DNA of 64,000 nucleotides from Lepus europaeus (Eukaryota; Chordata; Mammalia; Lagomorpha; Leporidae): positions 3,347,024 to 3,411,023 of the forward strand of contig NC_084850.1 in the NCBI RefSeq assembly GCF_033115175.1, given 5' to 3'. The notes below the pieces were generated by a model. It was not told the DNA's origin. It saw only the letters and a program-made list of their open reading frames with translations, and did no database searches. A program made the position numbers and the translations under genes. Below are positions 1 through 10,654 of the stretch, piece after piece. Position 1 is the first letter of the stretch. Every line of letters starts with the position of its first letter.

Positions 1-345
1 ATTTTTGCCACTCTGACACGTGCATATCTTATCTCATCATTTTCATTTGCATTTCTCTGATTCCTAATGAGTCTGGAATCTGAGCATCTCTTCACATACT
101 GGCTTGCTAGCCTTTTGGGTTTCTCCTTCTGGGAATTGCCCATTCACATGCTTTGCTCATTTTTCTGTCGAATCTTTTTGTTGTTGCTTTGCAGAATTGT
201 CTTGTATATTTTATCCATTAATCCCTTGTCAGTTTTAAACAGTGAATATCTTCTGCCCATCTGTCATCTGTTTGTTAACTCTATCCATGCTGTACTTCCT
301 GGAAAGAAATCCTTAACTGTGCTGTGATCAAATCTGTCTAATTCA
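1..345 (-). mobile_element. L1M fragment, antisense
   Basis: The top strand reads like the reverse complement of the 3' part of an old mammalian LINE-1: TTTCATTTGCATTTCTCTGATT, then CTTTTGGG.., then a run near CCCTTGTCAG. It is heavily diverged and enters from the left edge, so the copy is incomplete here. The 86-codon frame inside it is repeat-derived. Confidence 0.75.
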
Positions 346-784
346 AGACTGCCAGCAGAAGGGTGGCAGGGTCAGGGGCTGTTGTGCAAACACAGCGGGT
401 GCCACTGAGAATGTGTGTGTGCATGTGTGTGCTGTGCTTGTGTGCAATGCAGGCTATGCGTGAGCGTGTGCCCGTGGCTGAATGTCAGCCCCAGGCACCC
501 GGGCCGGCCCACACCTTGAGATTAGGCGTGTGCCAAGCCAGATTCTTGGGTGCCACTCCGGCGTTTCCAAGTCTGTGAGTGTAAGATAGGGAGGGGCTCC
601 CGCTGATGCTGGTGCTGCTGGCCCAGGGAGCACTCAGGAGCACAGGGAAGGCTGTCCCATGCATGATGTGATGCTCAGAGAGGAGAGAAGCTACTGATAC
701 TTGTTAGCTGGCCAAGCAGTGTCGGGAAGTCGGCAGAAACTAGGAAAATGGCTCTTAATCACCGAAGGCCACTGTTGAAAGGAA
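346..784. other. Unassigned sequence, GT-rich in the middle
   Basis: No repeat or exon recognised. A TGTG-rich patch lies at about 408-445. The short open frames have no recognisable domain. Confidence 0.5.
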
Positions 785-905
785 CCCCAGGGACCACGAA
801 GGCCGAAATGTTTGACAGAGGAAGCAAATGAGGCCCAAGGTCATGCAGTTAATGGCGGCCCAGTCCGGATTGCTGGATCAGAGTTCTTTTCACCCTCCAG
901 CCCCT
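785..905 (-). mobile_element. MIR-like SINE remnant
   Basis: The segment GAGGAAGCAAATGAGGCCCA followed by AAGGTCATGCAGTTAATGGC resembles the reverse complement of MIR (the part reading gagaggttaagtaacttgcccaaggtcacacag). It is short and diverged, so the call is tentative. Confidence 0.4.
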
Positions 906-1285
906 GCTCCTAAGAGGATTGCTTTGCAATGGCTGAGGGGCCTCCCTGACAGTCGCCAGGTATCTTTTCCTACCAGTGTCACCATGATCACAGCTTGTCC
1001 AGAGAGAGGGCAAGTCATATCCAAGGTACCCATGGGACTCAGCTGCCCCACCGGCTCCCAATCCGTCCTTCTCTGGAGCAGTGCTCGTGCCACTGAAGGC
1101 CTAGGAAGGAGGTGGAAGCTGATACCAAACTCTCCCCGCCACCAGCCCGGCCTTGGGGACAGGCTGCCTCCTCCCACCCCACCCCCTGGGGCAGGAGGGC
1201 AGCCGGGCAAGGAGAATTGTTCCCAGCCTCCTCCTTTCCCTGCGTATTCTCTTGGGCCGGGGACAAGAAGCCTTGTGCATGGCAG

Positions 1286-1500
1286 GGCTCAGCTGAGGAA
1301 GAATGGGTGGGAGGGAGGGGACAGAGAGGGCAGTGAGAGGAAAGGGTGGAGTGGAGGTGGGGAGAGGGAGAGCAGAGTTACGAAAGGAAATAGAGCAGGA
1401 GGGGGAAAGAGGTGGAAGGGGAGAGGGGAGGGAAATTAGGGAGGAGGGGCAAGGAGAGGGAGGAGAGGATGATGGAAGGGAGAGAAAGGGAACAGCCGTG
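1286..1500 (+). repeat. Polypurine (G/A) tract
   Basis: Roughly 200 bases of almost uninterrupted purines on the top strand (GGGAGG, GGAGAG, AGGAAA units). It is imperfect, not a pure microsatellite. Such strand asymmetry can favour triplex or G-rich structures; that is a general property, not shown here. Confidence 0.8.
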
Positions 1501-2408
1501 GGACAGCATGTGCAAGAGGCAGCCATCGCCTCAGGACCAGGAGGCAGGCCTAGCGTGGTGGGGTCTTGTGCGGGCAGAGGAGATGGGACAGGCTCTTGGA
1601 AAGAAGCCCTAGAGTCCTGGGGCATGGTGCTGCTGACCCACCCCCACTTCAATTCTCCCTCTTCACTTGCAGTTCTGCAAGGCCAGCCTTCCTAGGCCCC
1701 AGTCAACCTCAGCAAGGCTGGGGAGATGGGCAGGGTGTGCAGCGACCCCAGGGCCCCGGGGCTGTGCTCACCACACCAAGCCAACCTTCCAGAACTCAGT
1801 GGCCTGAGGGGCCCCAGCCTGGAGTGACACAGAGGCCGTGCCAGCTGAGCGCAGGACTTGGCGCTTGGTCACTGCTTCGGGACTTTAACCTTGGTGTGGA
1901 TCTAACCCTTGCAACCAATTGTGGGGAGCTGGCCAAGGAGAAGGGGCAGGAGGACATGGCCCGGAGTGACCTGTAAGCCACTTGGCTGGCCAACCTCTGG
2001 TCTCCTGGGCTGCCTTGACTGACCAGTGCCCCAGGCGCTGCCTCCACCGCCTGCCCCTGTCCTCCCAGGATCTCATGCCAATGGAGTTCCGGGAGCCTGT
2101 GAGGCACCTCCTGTCATCATTCCTGCAGCCAAACACATTGGCAGCCTCCCGCACCTGGTCATGCCCTGAGCTGGGCGCTGGGGCTCAGCGCGCCTGCAGG
2201 CAAGCAGCCGTGTCCCACGGAGCCACATGGAAGCCCTCTGTTCCCTGATGGGCCTGCTTCCAGCAATGTCCCAGCATTCCCGAGTGGCCCCAAGTCTTGC
2301 CTTCCTCTGCTCCCCTGTGCTGCTTCTGCACATTCCCCAGGGGCTTTCTCTGGACAGGCTCTCTTCCAGGCAGCTGTCAGCCCAGTGGGCCTGTGGCCTT
2401 CAGCATGT

Positions 2409-2575
2409 GCCCCCCCCCCCAGCAGGCATGGAGGGCACTGCCCTTCCCCTGCCATGTCCCATCACGTCGTGCAAGTCCCTTGAATCCCAGTCCCGTCCCG
2501 CTCCCCCTCCGCCCCACTGCTCCCCACCCCCCCAGCCCCACCCCCCCACCCCACCCCACCCCCGCACTTCGTCAC
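2409..2575 (+). repeat. C-rich low-complexity tract
   Basis: A run of about 12 C residues at 2409-2420 and a second C-rich stretch at about 2500-2575 (CCCCACCCC units). The complementary strand has several G runs and could form a quadruplex. Confidence 0.85.
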
Positions 2576-2875
2576 CTCCCACCGTGCTTCAAGTGCCTGG
2601 CCTAGCCGTTTTGGCTGCTGCCCCTGAAATAACCCTCCACAAGCCGTGGCCTACAGCAGCCAGTCAAGCCGCTAGCCTCTGATGCCACGGAAACCTGGCT
2701 GTCCTGGTGAGGATGCGGAGACCTCGCAACCTTCCTGCGTTGTCATGGGGCTGGAAAATGTCCCTGTCGCTGTCGAAAGCAGCTGGCTTCCTGGAAAAGT
2801 GAAGCCTAGAATTACCATAGAAGCATTCCTCCGTATCTGTGGGAGCGGCACCCCCCGATTCAACTGCGCTCACAT

Positions 2876-3120
2876 TCAGAACACTCATGAAAAAAATGTG
2901 CTTACACTGAATATGTACACTTCTTTCCCTGTCATTCTTCCCTGAGCAATGCAGCAAAACAATTATTTACAAGGCCTTTCCATTGCACTCACTATCATCA
3001 GTCACCTAGAGGTGACTGAAAAGATGTGGGAGGTGTATGTAGGTTCTGTGCTATAGAAGGTTTTGGTACCCATGAGGAGTTCTTGGACTGTATCCTGAAA
3101 AGAGGGACTTAGGGGTGCTA
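2876..3120 (-). mobile_element. MER2-like (Tigger) DNA transposon remnant
   Basis: The order of blocks matches the reverse of MER2: CTTTCCCTGTCATTCTTCCC, an ATTTACA/CATTGCA region, GATGTGGGAGG, TTTTGGTACC and a degenerate GAGGGACTTAGGGGTGC end. It parallels the better-preserved copy at 9275-9545. Divergence is high. Confidence 0.6.
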
Positions 3121-3144
3121 CAGCAAAACGGGGCTTACTCAATA

Positions 3145-3545
3145 ACTCCATTGAAGCAGTATTCATACGAGCCAAAAAAAAAAAAGCAGAAATAATCCAA
3201 ATGTCCATCAACAGGTGAACAGACGCATGGAATGTGGTTCACGCATACAATGCAATGCCCTTCAGCTGGAAGGAGGATAAAGCACTTACACGTGCTGGAA
3301 AAGGTTACACTTAGTGACCGAAGTCAGGCACAGGAATCCCCCATTGTCTGCTTCCGCGGGTATAAAATGTGTAGAACAGGCAAGTCACAGAGACAGAAGA
3401 CAGGTAAGTGGTCATTAGGGGCTGGAGCAGCGGGCATCAGGACTGGGCTTCCTTCCAGGCGGTGAGAAAGTTCGAAAGCTCCATAGATGTGATGGATGCA
3501 CAGCAATGTGAATGTGCTGGCGGAGATGAGTGGAATAGGTTCTTG
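3145..3545 (+). mobile_element. L1M 3' end, sense
   Basis: Contains AAATGTCCATCAACAGGTGA, ACAATGCAATGCCCTTCAGC and GTGGTCATTAGGGGCTGGAG, the usual succession at the 3' end of mammalian L1M elements. No intact coding frame survives. Confidence 0.8.
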
Positions 3546-5104
3546 TCTTGGTGCAAGAAAGAATTCAGAGCTGAGACAGAAGGCACCCTAGGAGAGGCGC
3601 CTCTGCCCGGCGCCAGGTGGGCTCCCCAGTCTGATAGCACTGAGTAGTGACCCTAGGGAAGAATTTCACCCAATTCACACTCAGCAAACCCTTTGTCCTG
3701 GTGGAGAAGGAGGAGAGGAAGCAGAACTGGACCCCGTGCCCTTATAAGGTCCAGTCTGAATACAGACTGCGTGCCCAGCTCTCTGCTCTCCCCTGAGCCG
3801 CCCCCCTGGCCTGCCAGGTGTGTTCTCTCCATTAACCATGTAATCTTGCTTTCCCCAGTCTGAGTGACTGGGCTCTCTCTCTCTGATTCTGTCTGGAGAG
3901 GTGCCCATCCATTCTAATGGCTGCCCTACCCCGTTACACCTTGCTACCTTGCTCACCACTCCTGTCTGTCTGAACTCTTTCTTGCAGGAAGAACCTATCC
4001 CACCCATCTCCACTAACAAGTGTATTATCACTGAATTGGAAGCTTTAAAATGGTTAAAATACCAAATTCGGTTATATGTGTATTTCGCCACTCAAAAAAT
4101 ACCTGGGACCCATTCCTTTTTGTCCCTGGCCCTCTTGACACTACACACACTTACTCTGCCTTCCAAGGTCAGCTCCGGTGTTGGAGCCCAGTGACACTCC
4201 ACTCCCACCCTTTGCTCTCTGCTGCCCCAGAAGTCTACTCCTCCACCCTGCTCTTCTGGGCCCAAGTGCTTGGGAGAGGCCTGGAATGCAGCTACTGCCT
4301 AATACCTGCTTGGCCAAGTGGATGAATGGATGAACCAATGGACGAGGCCAGCCTGGGCTTCTCAGGACATGGTGCAGGAGAGGGAAGAGTGGAAAATAAC
4401 AAAGAAAACAGGAATTCCACGAGGTGCCCAGAGCCAGTCTTCATGCTATTTTGTGAAATTATAGGACTTAAGTTGGTTGCTGTGTCTCTTCTTTGCCAGG
4501 GTCCACTCTGCACAATGTGTTCAGAGCCAAGGAAGATGCCCTGGCCTGGAAGGGGGGCTCCTGGGCTGCATGGGCGGGTCCTCCTGTCTCCGTGCCTCAG
4601 GTTGGGGAGGGGGCAGGTCTAACTCGGACCTGAAACTCCTCCCCCCAGGCAATCCTTGGAGCTGAATGCTGCCTTCCTTCCAGTCCCTCCATTTAAACTC
4701 TGCAACAGTGCCTGCCATTTGTATCACCTTAGACATTGGTCCTTCCGCCCTTGTGCTGCTGCCTGGCGTGCAGGCAGGGCACAGTCTTGAGACACTGCCC
4801 CAAGGTTGAGAGAGGGTGTCAGCTTGCTCTAAGGAGCCCAGTTATTCAGCATTCTTCACCTCCGACTCATCCACTCTACCTTTGTAGTCCACAACAGATT
4901 GTAACATCTTCTCCCAATACAGGGCCACGTAAACAATTAACTCCAAAGCAAACCTTTGCTGGAGGGCCCAGAATCCCCATGGAAATCGCTGGGCTTAGAC
5001 TTTAGAGTTCAAACTCCTATTGAGCCAGTTAGCCAGTTAGCCCACAAGCACAGGTGTTTTCAGTACCTCTTGTGAGCTGGCCCCAGACTAGGTCCTTGAG
5101 GGAT
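3546..5104. other. Unassigned intergenic sequence
   Basis: No repeat family, exon or RNA gene recognised in about 1.5 kb. Short open frames on both strands lack any recognisable motif. Confidence 0.5.
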
Positions 5105-5760
5105 GTGGAGGGACTATTAACAGCTCCAGAATTCAGATCCTCCTCCCTTGAACCTGTAAATGAACCTGTGGCAATAGGGATTTTGCAAATGCAGTTAAGC
5201 TGAACTGCTTGTTTTTTTTAAGATTTATTTTTATTTATTTGAAATACAGAGTTACAGAAAGAGGTAGAGACAGAGAGAGAGAGGTCTTCCATCTGCTAGC
5301 CCACTCCCCAGATGGCCGCGATGGCCAGAGCTGAGCTGATCTGAAGCCAGGAGCCAGGAGCTTCTTCCAGATCTCCCATGTGGATGCAGGGGCCCAAGGA
5401 CTTGGGCCATCTTCCACTGCTTTCCCAGGCCATAGCAGAGAGCTGGATCGGAAGTGGAGCAGTGGAACTCAAACTGGCACCCATACGGTTGGGCCTTTAA
5501 CCCACTGCAACACAATGCCAGCCCCTAAGCAATTTGTCCCCATGATGGGGAGACTCTGTGATACACATAGAAGAGGAGGCCAGGTGAGGACAGAGGCAGA
5601 GGTTGGAGTTTTGCTTCCATAAACCAAGGGACACCTGTGGCTGCCGGAAGCTGGAGGACTGGTTTTGGAGTTCTGGCCTCCAGAACTGAGAGAGGATACA
5701 TTCCTGCCATTTGAAGCCCCAGGGTTTGTTACAGCAGCTGCAAGAACAAAGCCTACCCAC
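5105..5760 (+). mobile_element. MLT1-type MaLR LTR, split by a SINE
   Basis: The left piece ends at 5211 and the right piece resumes at about 5528. Diagnostic blocks are GATTTTGCAAATGCAGTTAA on the left and TTCTGGCCTCCAGAACTGAG plus GGGTTTGTTACAGCAGC on the right, as in MLT1 LTRs of the ERVL-MaLR group. The interrupting CSINE is younger than the LTR. Confidence 0.7.
5212..5527 (-). mobile_element. CSINE, full-length, antisense
   Basis: Starts with a T-rich tail and AAGATTTATTTTTATTTATT, then a GAGA tract, TCTTCCATCTGCTAGCCC, and ends at the SINE head AATGCCAGCCCC. It lies inside the MLT1 LTR. Confidence 0.92.
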
Positions 5761-6123
5761 CAGGTGAAGCTGCTAAATTCCCAAAAGGGGATAAATGCCT
5801 GGTTACAGTCCCTAGCCCATGACCACAGACGGCTCTGCTGAGGTTGAGATCTGTACTTTACATTGCATAGCTTCTGACTCCCTCCTCCCACCTCCTACTC
5901 ACATGTCAAGGTCACAGTTAAGTATAAAGAATGCAGAGGTTGTTGAACACCCTCCTGGAGTACATTAGCCCATGTACAAGTGCCAAAGCCTCAGGTCAAA
6001 GACTTAACCCTAATGGTGGGAATTCAAGTTCTTGGAACCGCCTCTCAGCAACAGGTGCTTCTCAGTCAAGAATGATGAGATAAGGGTCTCACCTCCCCAC
6101 CTCTTGTCCTCCCTGAGTTGTCC
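5761..6123. other. Unassigned sequence
   Basis: Nothing recognised between the MLT1 LTR and the next SINE. Confidence 0.45.
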
Positions 6124-6232
6124 AAGTTTTTTTTTCCCATTTATTTGAAAGAGTGACAGAGAGCTAGAGAAAGATCTTCCACCTACTGGTTCACTCCCCC
6201 AAATGACTGCAACAGCTGGAGCTAGACCAGGC
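6124..6232 (-). mobile_element. CSINE 3' part, antisense, truncated at the L1 junction
   Basis: Only the tail half is present (CATTTATTTGAAAGAGTGAC, TCTTCCACCTACTGG, AACAGCTGGAGCTAGACC). Homology stops where L1 sequence begins near 6233. The missing head is not found on the far side of the L1, so a deletion or complex insertion is likely. Confidence 0.85.
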
Positions 6233-6257
6233 CAATTGGATTTCCACGTGCAGAAGC

Positions 6258-7244
6258 ATGAAGCAAGACCCCTACCTTTCACCTTACACAAAAATTCACT
6301 CAACATGGATTAAAGACTTAAATCTATGACCCGAAACCATCAAATTATTAGAGAGCATTGGAGAAACCCTGCAAGATATCGGCATTGGCAAAGACTTCTT
6401 GGAAAAGACCCCGGAGGCACAGACAGTGAAAGCCAAAATTAACATTTGGGATTGCATCAAATTGAGAAGTTTCTGTACTTCAAAAGAAACAGTCAGGAAA
6501 GTGAAGAGGCAACCGACAGAATGGGAAAAAATATTTGCAAACTATGCAACAGATAAAGGGTTGATAACCAGAATCTACAAAGAAATCAAGAAAATCCACA
6601 ACAACAAAACAAACAATCCACTTAAGAGATGGGCCAAGGACCTCAATAGACATTTTTTGAAAAAGGAAATCCAAATGGCCAACAGACACATGAAAAAATG
6701 TTCAAGATCACTAGCAATCAGAGACATGCAAATCAAAACCACAATGAGGTTTCACCTCACCCCAGTGAGAATGGCTCACATTCAGAAATCTACCAACAAC
6801 AGATGCTGGAGAGGATGTGGGGAAAAAGGGACACTAACCCACTGTTGGTGGGAATGCAAACTGGTTAAGCCACTATGGAAGTCAGTCTGGAGATTCCTCA
6901 GAAACCTGAACATAACCCTACCATACAACCCAGCCATCCCACTCCTTGGAATTTACCCAAAGGAAATTCATTTGGCAAATAAAAAAGCCATCCGCACATT
7001 AATGTTTATTGCAGCTCAATTCACAATAGCTAAGACCTGGAACCAACCCAAATGCCCATCAACAGTAGACTGGATAAAGAAATTATGGGACATGTACTCC
7101 ATAGAATACTATACATCAGTAAGAAACAATGAAACCCAGTCATTTGCAACAAGATGGAGGAATCTGGAAAACATCATGCTGAGTGAAGTAAGCCAGTCCC
7201 AAAGAGACAAATATCATTTGTTTTCCCTGATCGGTGACAACTGA
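6258..7244 (+). pseudogene. L1 ORF2 protein C-terminal remnant
   Basis: The frame continues the L1 reverse-transcriptase protein past its catalytic domain to the natural stop. Conserved landmarks are the segment WIKDLNL, then [52 protein letters not shown], the cysteine motif [20 protein letters not shown], then [14 protein letters not shown] and FSLIGDN at the end. The endonuclease and reverse-transcriptase domains are absent because the element is 5'-truncated. An in-frame TGA at 6327-6329 stands where an arginine codon is expected (CGA to TGA, CpG decay). The 281 codons after 6399 are open. It cannot make a functional retrotransposition protein. Confidence 0.93.
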
Positions 7245-8164
7245 GCACCAAAGGGGAAACCTGTTGAAGTGAAATGGACACTATAAGAAACAGTGACCTG
7301 ATCAGCTTTTGTCCTGACTCTAGATATACAATGTAATACTTTATCCTTTTTAGTATTTGTTGTTGTTGCTGTTGTTGTTGTTCTAGTACTAGTGGTTGAA
7401 CTCTGTAATTAACACACAATTATTCTTAGGTGTTTAAATTTTAACTGAAAAGTGATCCCTGTTAAATATAAAAGTGGAAAAAGAGAGGGAGGAGATGTAC
7501 AATTTGGGGCATGCTCAATCGGACTTGCCCCAAATGGTGGAGTTAGAAATGTGCCAGGGGATTCCAATACAATCCCATCAAGGTGGCATGTACCAATGCC
7601 ATCTCACTAGTCCAAGTGATCAATTTCAGTTCACATTCGATGGCTCTGATAGGTCTAAGAGTCAAAGGGATCACACAAACAAGACAAGTGTCTACTAATA
7701 CTAACTGAAAGAATCAAAAAGGGAGAGAAGGATCCAACATGGGAAGCGGGATACACAGCAGACTCATAGAATGGCAGATGTCCTCAACAACACTCTGGCC
7801 TCAGAATCAGCCCTTAAGGCATTCAGATCTGGCTGAAGAGCCCATGAGAGTATTGTAGGCATGGAAAGCCAAGACACCATGGAAAAGAAAAAAAAAGTAG
7901 ACCTAAATGAAAGATCTCTGCGAGTGAGATCCCAGTGGAAAGAACGGGGCCATCAAAGATGGAGGTACCTTTCTCTGAAGGGAGGAGAGAACTTCCACTT
8001 TGACTATGACCCTATCGGAATAAGATCAAACTCAGCGAACTCTAAAGGCTTCCATAGCCTTGGCAACTCATGACTAGAGCCTAGGGAGATTACTGACGCC
8101 ATAAACAAGAGTGTCAAATTGTTAAGTCAGCAACAGGAGTCACTGTGTACTTACATCCCATGTG

Positions 8165-8549
8165 GGATCTGTCCTCAATGTGTTGTCTAATGTGCAGTGA
8201 TGCTATAACTAGTACTGAAACAGTATTTTTACACTTTGTGTTTCTGTGTGGGTACAAACTGATGAGATCTTTACTAATTATATACAGAATCGATCTTCTG
8301 TATATAAAGATAATTGGAAATGAAAAAAAAAACCTGGTGTTAAATTGGAAATGGCTAGAAAATTAATTAATTTTTGAAAAATATTATGTAGGATCTGTCT
8401 TTAATGTGCTGTACACTGTTATTTAATGCTATAACTAGTACTCTAACAGTATTTTTTTCACTTTGTGTTGCTATATGGGGGCAAACTGTTGAAATCTTTA
8501 CTTAATATATACTAAACTGATCTTCTGTATATAAAGAGAATTGAAAATG
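8165..8549 (+). repeat. Internal duplication in the L1 3'UTR
   Basis: Two diverged copies, 8165-8322 and 8391-8549, start with GGATCTGTC and share ATGCTATAACTAGTACT, CAGTATTTTT, CACTTTGTGTT and GATCTTCTGTATATAAAGA. The period is about 226 bases with an AT-rich spacer. Confidence 0.9.
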
Positions 8550-8700
8550 AATCTTGATGTGATTGGAAGGGGAGAGGGAGCGGGAAAGGGGAGGGTTGTG
8601 GGTGGGAGGGAAGTTATGGGAGGGGGGAAGCCATTGTAACCCATAAGCTGTACTTTGGAAATTTATATTCATTAAATAAAAGTTTGATAAATGAAAAAAA

Positions 8701-9099
8701 TAATATATATATATATGCCAATCAACAAGCTGGTGGGCTGGCTAATGAGCCACCCTTCTGAAGACATCACCGGCCTTGGGAAGCACCTGCATTCACGCAA
8801 GGCTTCCTGCACAGGTGTCCCCCAGTCCTCGAGATTCTCTGACTCTTTCCTGAAGGTAAAAGGACCAGCACCTGCCCCTAAGAGCTCTTGCTGGTCCAAG
8901 AGCATGGCAGATGGGAAGCTTTGTAGGCTGCACGGGCAGAGGGAAATGAAAAGGCCAGCAGCTGAGCACCAGGAGACAGGAGGCAGAGGGTGGGGTGCAA
9001 GGTGTTGCACGGCCAGGGTGGGGTCTGGGTGAAGGTGGGGTGGGGAAGCAGGGAGAGGAGCCTGGGAATGAGTGTCTTCTGTCTTGGAGGTGTGGGCCT
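8701..9099. other. Unassigned sequence after the L1 tail
   Basis: Begins with a short (AT)n run at about 8702-8716, which may derive from the L1 tail, followed by unique sequence with no recognised feature. Confidence 0.5.
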
Positions 9100-9258
9100 G
9101 TTGGGGGCAGATGTTGTTGTGCAGTGGTTAAACCTCTTGGGACGCCTGCACCCCATATCAGAGTGCTGCCTGTGTTTTCAACGCAGCTTCCTGCTAATGC
9201 ACAACTTGGGAGGCAGCAGGTGATGGTCTAAATGCTCAGGTTCCTGCTACCCGTGGAG
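9100..9258 (+). mobile_element. Old CSINE, 5' part only
   Basis: Resembles a diverged CSINE head and body (GTTGTTGTGCAGTGGTTAAA, CCCCATATCAGAGTGC, GCAGCTTCCTGCTAATGC). The 3' third is missing. Confidence 0.7.
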
Positions 9259-9274
9259 ACAACCAATCATGTAT

Positions 9275-9545
9275 TAAAAATATTAGGAAAAATTGTCTGT
9301 GTACTGCATATGTACTAGCTTTTCCTTATCATGATTCCCTAAACAATACAGTGTACTAATTATATGCACAGCCATTTCTATTGTGTTAGGTATAAGATGA
9401 TTTCAAGTACACAGGAAGATGTGAGTAGGTTTTATGTAAATAGCACACCATTTTAGATAAGAGATTTCAGTGTGTATGGATTTGAATATCCATGAGAGAG
9501 ATTGTCCAGGAACCAATCGCTTGTGCAAACTGAGGGACAACAGTA
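9275..9545 (-). mobile_element. MER2 (Tigger) DNA transposon remnant
   Basis: Matches the reverse complement of MER2: CTTATCATGATTCCCTAAAC, ACAGTGTACTAATTATATGC, GTATAAGATGATTTCAAGTA and GGATTTGAATATCC, ending in the terminal inverted-repeat-like TGAGGGACAACAGTA. Only one end is retained. Confidence 0.8.
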
Positions 9546-9750
9546 CAGCCTAGTGGCCAAAACAAGGGCTTTGGGGCCAAAGAGACCTGGATTCAAATTC
9601 CAGCTCGGTCAGTTAGTAGCACTGTGAACTTGGGCAAGACACTTCACCTTTCTAAATTTGTTTGGTAGCCGTAAAACTAAGGTCCTACACGGTGCTGCAG
9701 TGAACACCAAAGGCGGCAGGTGTGACAGCTTTAGGACAGTGTGTTAAGAC
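9546..9750 (+). mobile_element. MIR SINE
   Basis: Classical MIR order: TAGTGGCCAAAACAAGGGCT, GACCTGGATTCAAATTCCAG, TGTGAACTTGGGCAAGACAC, then a poorly conserved 3' half. Confidence 0.8.
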
Positions 9751-9991
9751 GGGCTGCTATGGAGCTGGCATTGTGGCACAGTATGGTGGGCTGTTGCTTG
9801 GGATGCCGGCATCCCAGATTGGAGTTCGTGTTCCAGCGCCAACTATTGCACGTCCCATCCAGCTGCCTGGTAATGTGCCTGGGAAAGCAGCAGTAGATGG
9901 CTCAAGTACTTGGGCGCTGCCACCATGTGGGAGACCCGGATGAAGCTCCTGGATCCTGGCTTTGGCCTAGCCCAGCCCCGGCTGCTGTGGA

Positions 9992-10247
9992 CGTTTTATT
10001 TTATCTGTGGTGTAGCGGGTAAAGCTGCCACTTGCAGTGCTGGCTTCCCGTATGGGCACAGGTCTGAGTCCCAACTGCTGCACTCCCGATCCAGCTCTCT
10101 GCTATGGCCTGGGAAAGCAATGGAAATGGGCCAAATGCTAGGGCCCCTGCACCCACGTGGGAGACCTGGAAGAAGCTCCTGGCTCCTGGCTTTGGATCAG
10201 CTCTGCTCTGGCCATTGCAGCCATTTGGAGAGTGGATCAGTGGATTG
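9992..10247 (+). mobile_element. CSINE inserted in a CSINE, tail missing
   Basis: Head TCTGTGGTGTAGCGGGTAAA and body through CCATTTGGAGAGTGGATCAG. Homology stops abruptly and meets the tail of an opposite-strand CSINE. Confidence 0.88.
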
Positions 10248-10507
10248 ATTGATTTGAAAGGCAGAGGCAGAGAGAGAGAGAGAGAGAGAGAGGCCTTCCA
10301 CTTGCTGGTTCATTCCCCAGATAGCCACAATGCTCAGTGCTGGGCCAGAAGCCTCAACCAGGTCTCCCATGTGGGCGGCAGAGACCCAAGTACTTGGGCC
10401 AATGTCCACTGCTTTTCTCAGGCCATTAGCAGGAAGCTGTACCAGAAGCAGAACAGCTGGGATGCAAACCAGTGCTTGCATTACTCGCTATGCCACAATG
10501 CCGGCCC
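10248..10507 (-). mobile_element. CSINE, antisense, tail-to-tail with its neighbour
   Basis: Begins GATTGATTTGAAAGGCAGAG, with a (GA)n tract at about 10270-10291, and ends at the head CTATGCCACAATGCCGGCCC. The two tails are fused with almost no A/T tract between them, giving a large imperfect inverted repeat. Confidence 0.88.
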
Positions 10508-10654
10508 TTGTTGTGGACATATGGGGAGGAACCAGCAGATGGAGGAATCTGTTTTTCTGTCACTCTGCCCTTCAAGTAGATACAAATAAATACACAACCA
10601 AGTTTCTCATTTAAAAAATGGTTAGCTGCTCTTACTTTCTGGTTCTAACCTCAG

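Larger units (their letters stand above)
906..2875. other. GC-rich unique stretch without recognised repeats
   Basis: About 2 kb of GC-rich sequence free of SINE, L1 or LTR homology that I can see. Open frames up to 203 codons occur on both strands, but they overlap one another, are built from low-complexity G/C runs and match no protein I know. They look like GC-driven chance frames. Confidence 0.5.
6233..8700 (+). mobile_element. 5'-truncated lagomorph L1 (ORF2 end plus 3'UTR)
   Basis: Retains the last part of ORF2, a long 3'UTR of about 1.45 kb and a 3' end with GATATTC-like AT sequence, an AATAAA at about 8675 and a short A-rich tail. The 3'UTR has a G-rich polypurine segment (about 8560-8630), a TTG-rich run near 7357-7385 and an internal duplication. 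It is far better preserved than the L1M fragments elsewhere in the window, so it is a younger, lagomorph-lineage copy. No clear target-site duplication was found. Confidence 0.92.
9757..10600 (+). mobile_element. CSINE split by two other CSINEs
   Basis: The head and body run to about 9990 and the tail resumes at about 10508 (GGAACCAGCAGATGGAGG to TACAAATAAATACA). The sequence CTGCTGTGGAC before the break reappears as TTGTTGTGGAC after it, consistent with a target-site duplication of the inserted composite. Confidence 0.88.

Noticed and set aside
828-1439. 203-codon plus-strand frame, with several overlapping minus-strand frames
   Set aside because: Runs into the polypurine tract, has low-complexity composition and matches no family. 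Absence of stops follows from base composition.
6399-7244. 281-codon frame as a host gene
   Set aside because: Clearly the L1 ORF2 C-terminus, followed by an L1 3'UTR and tail.
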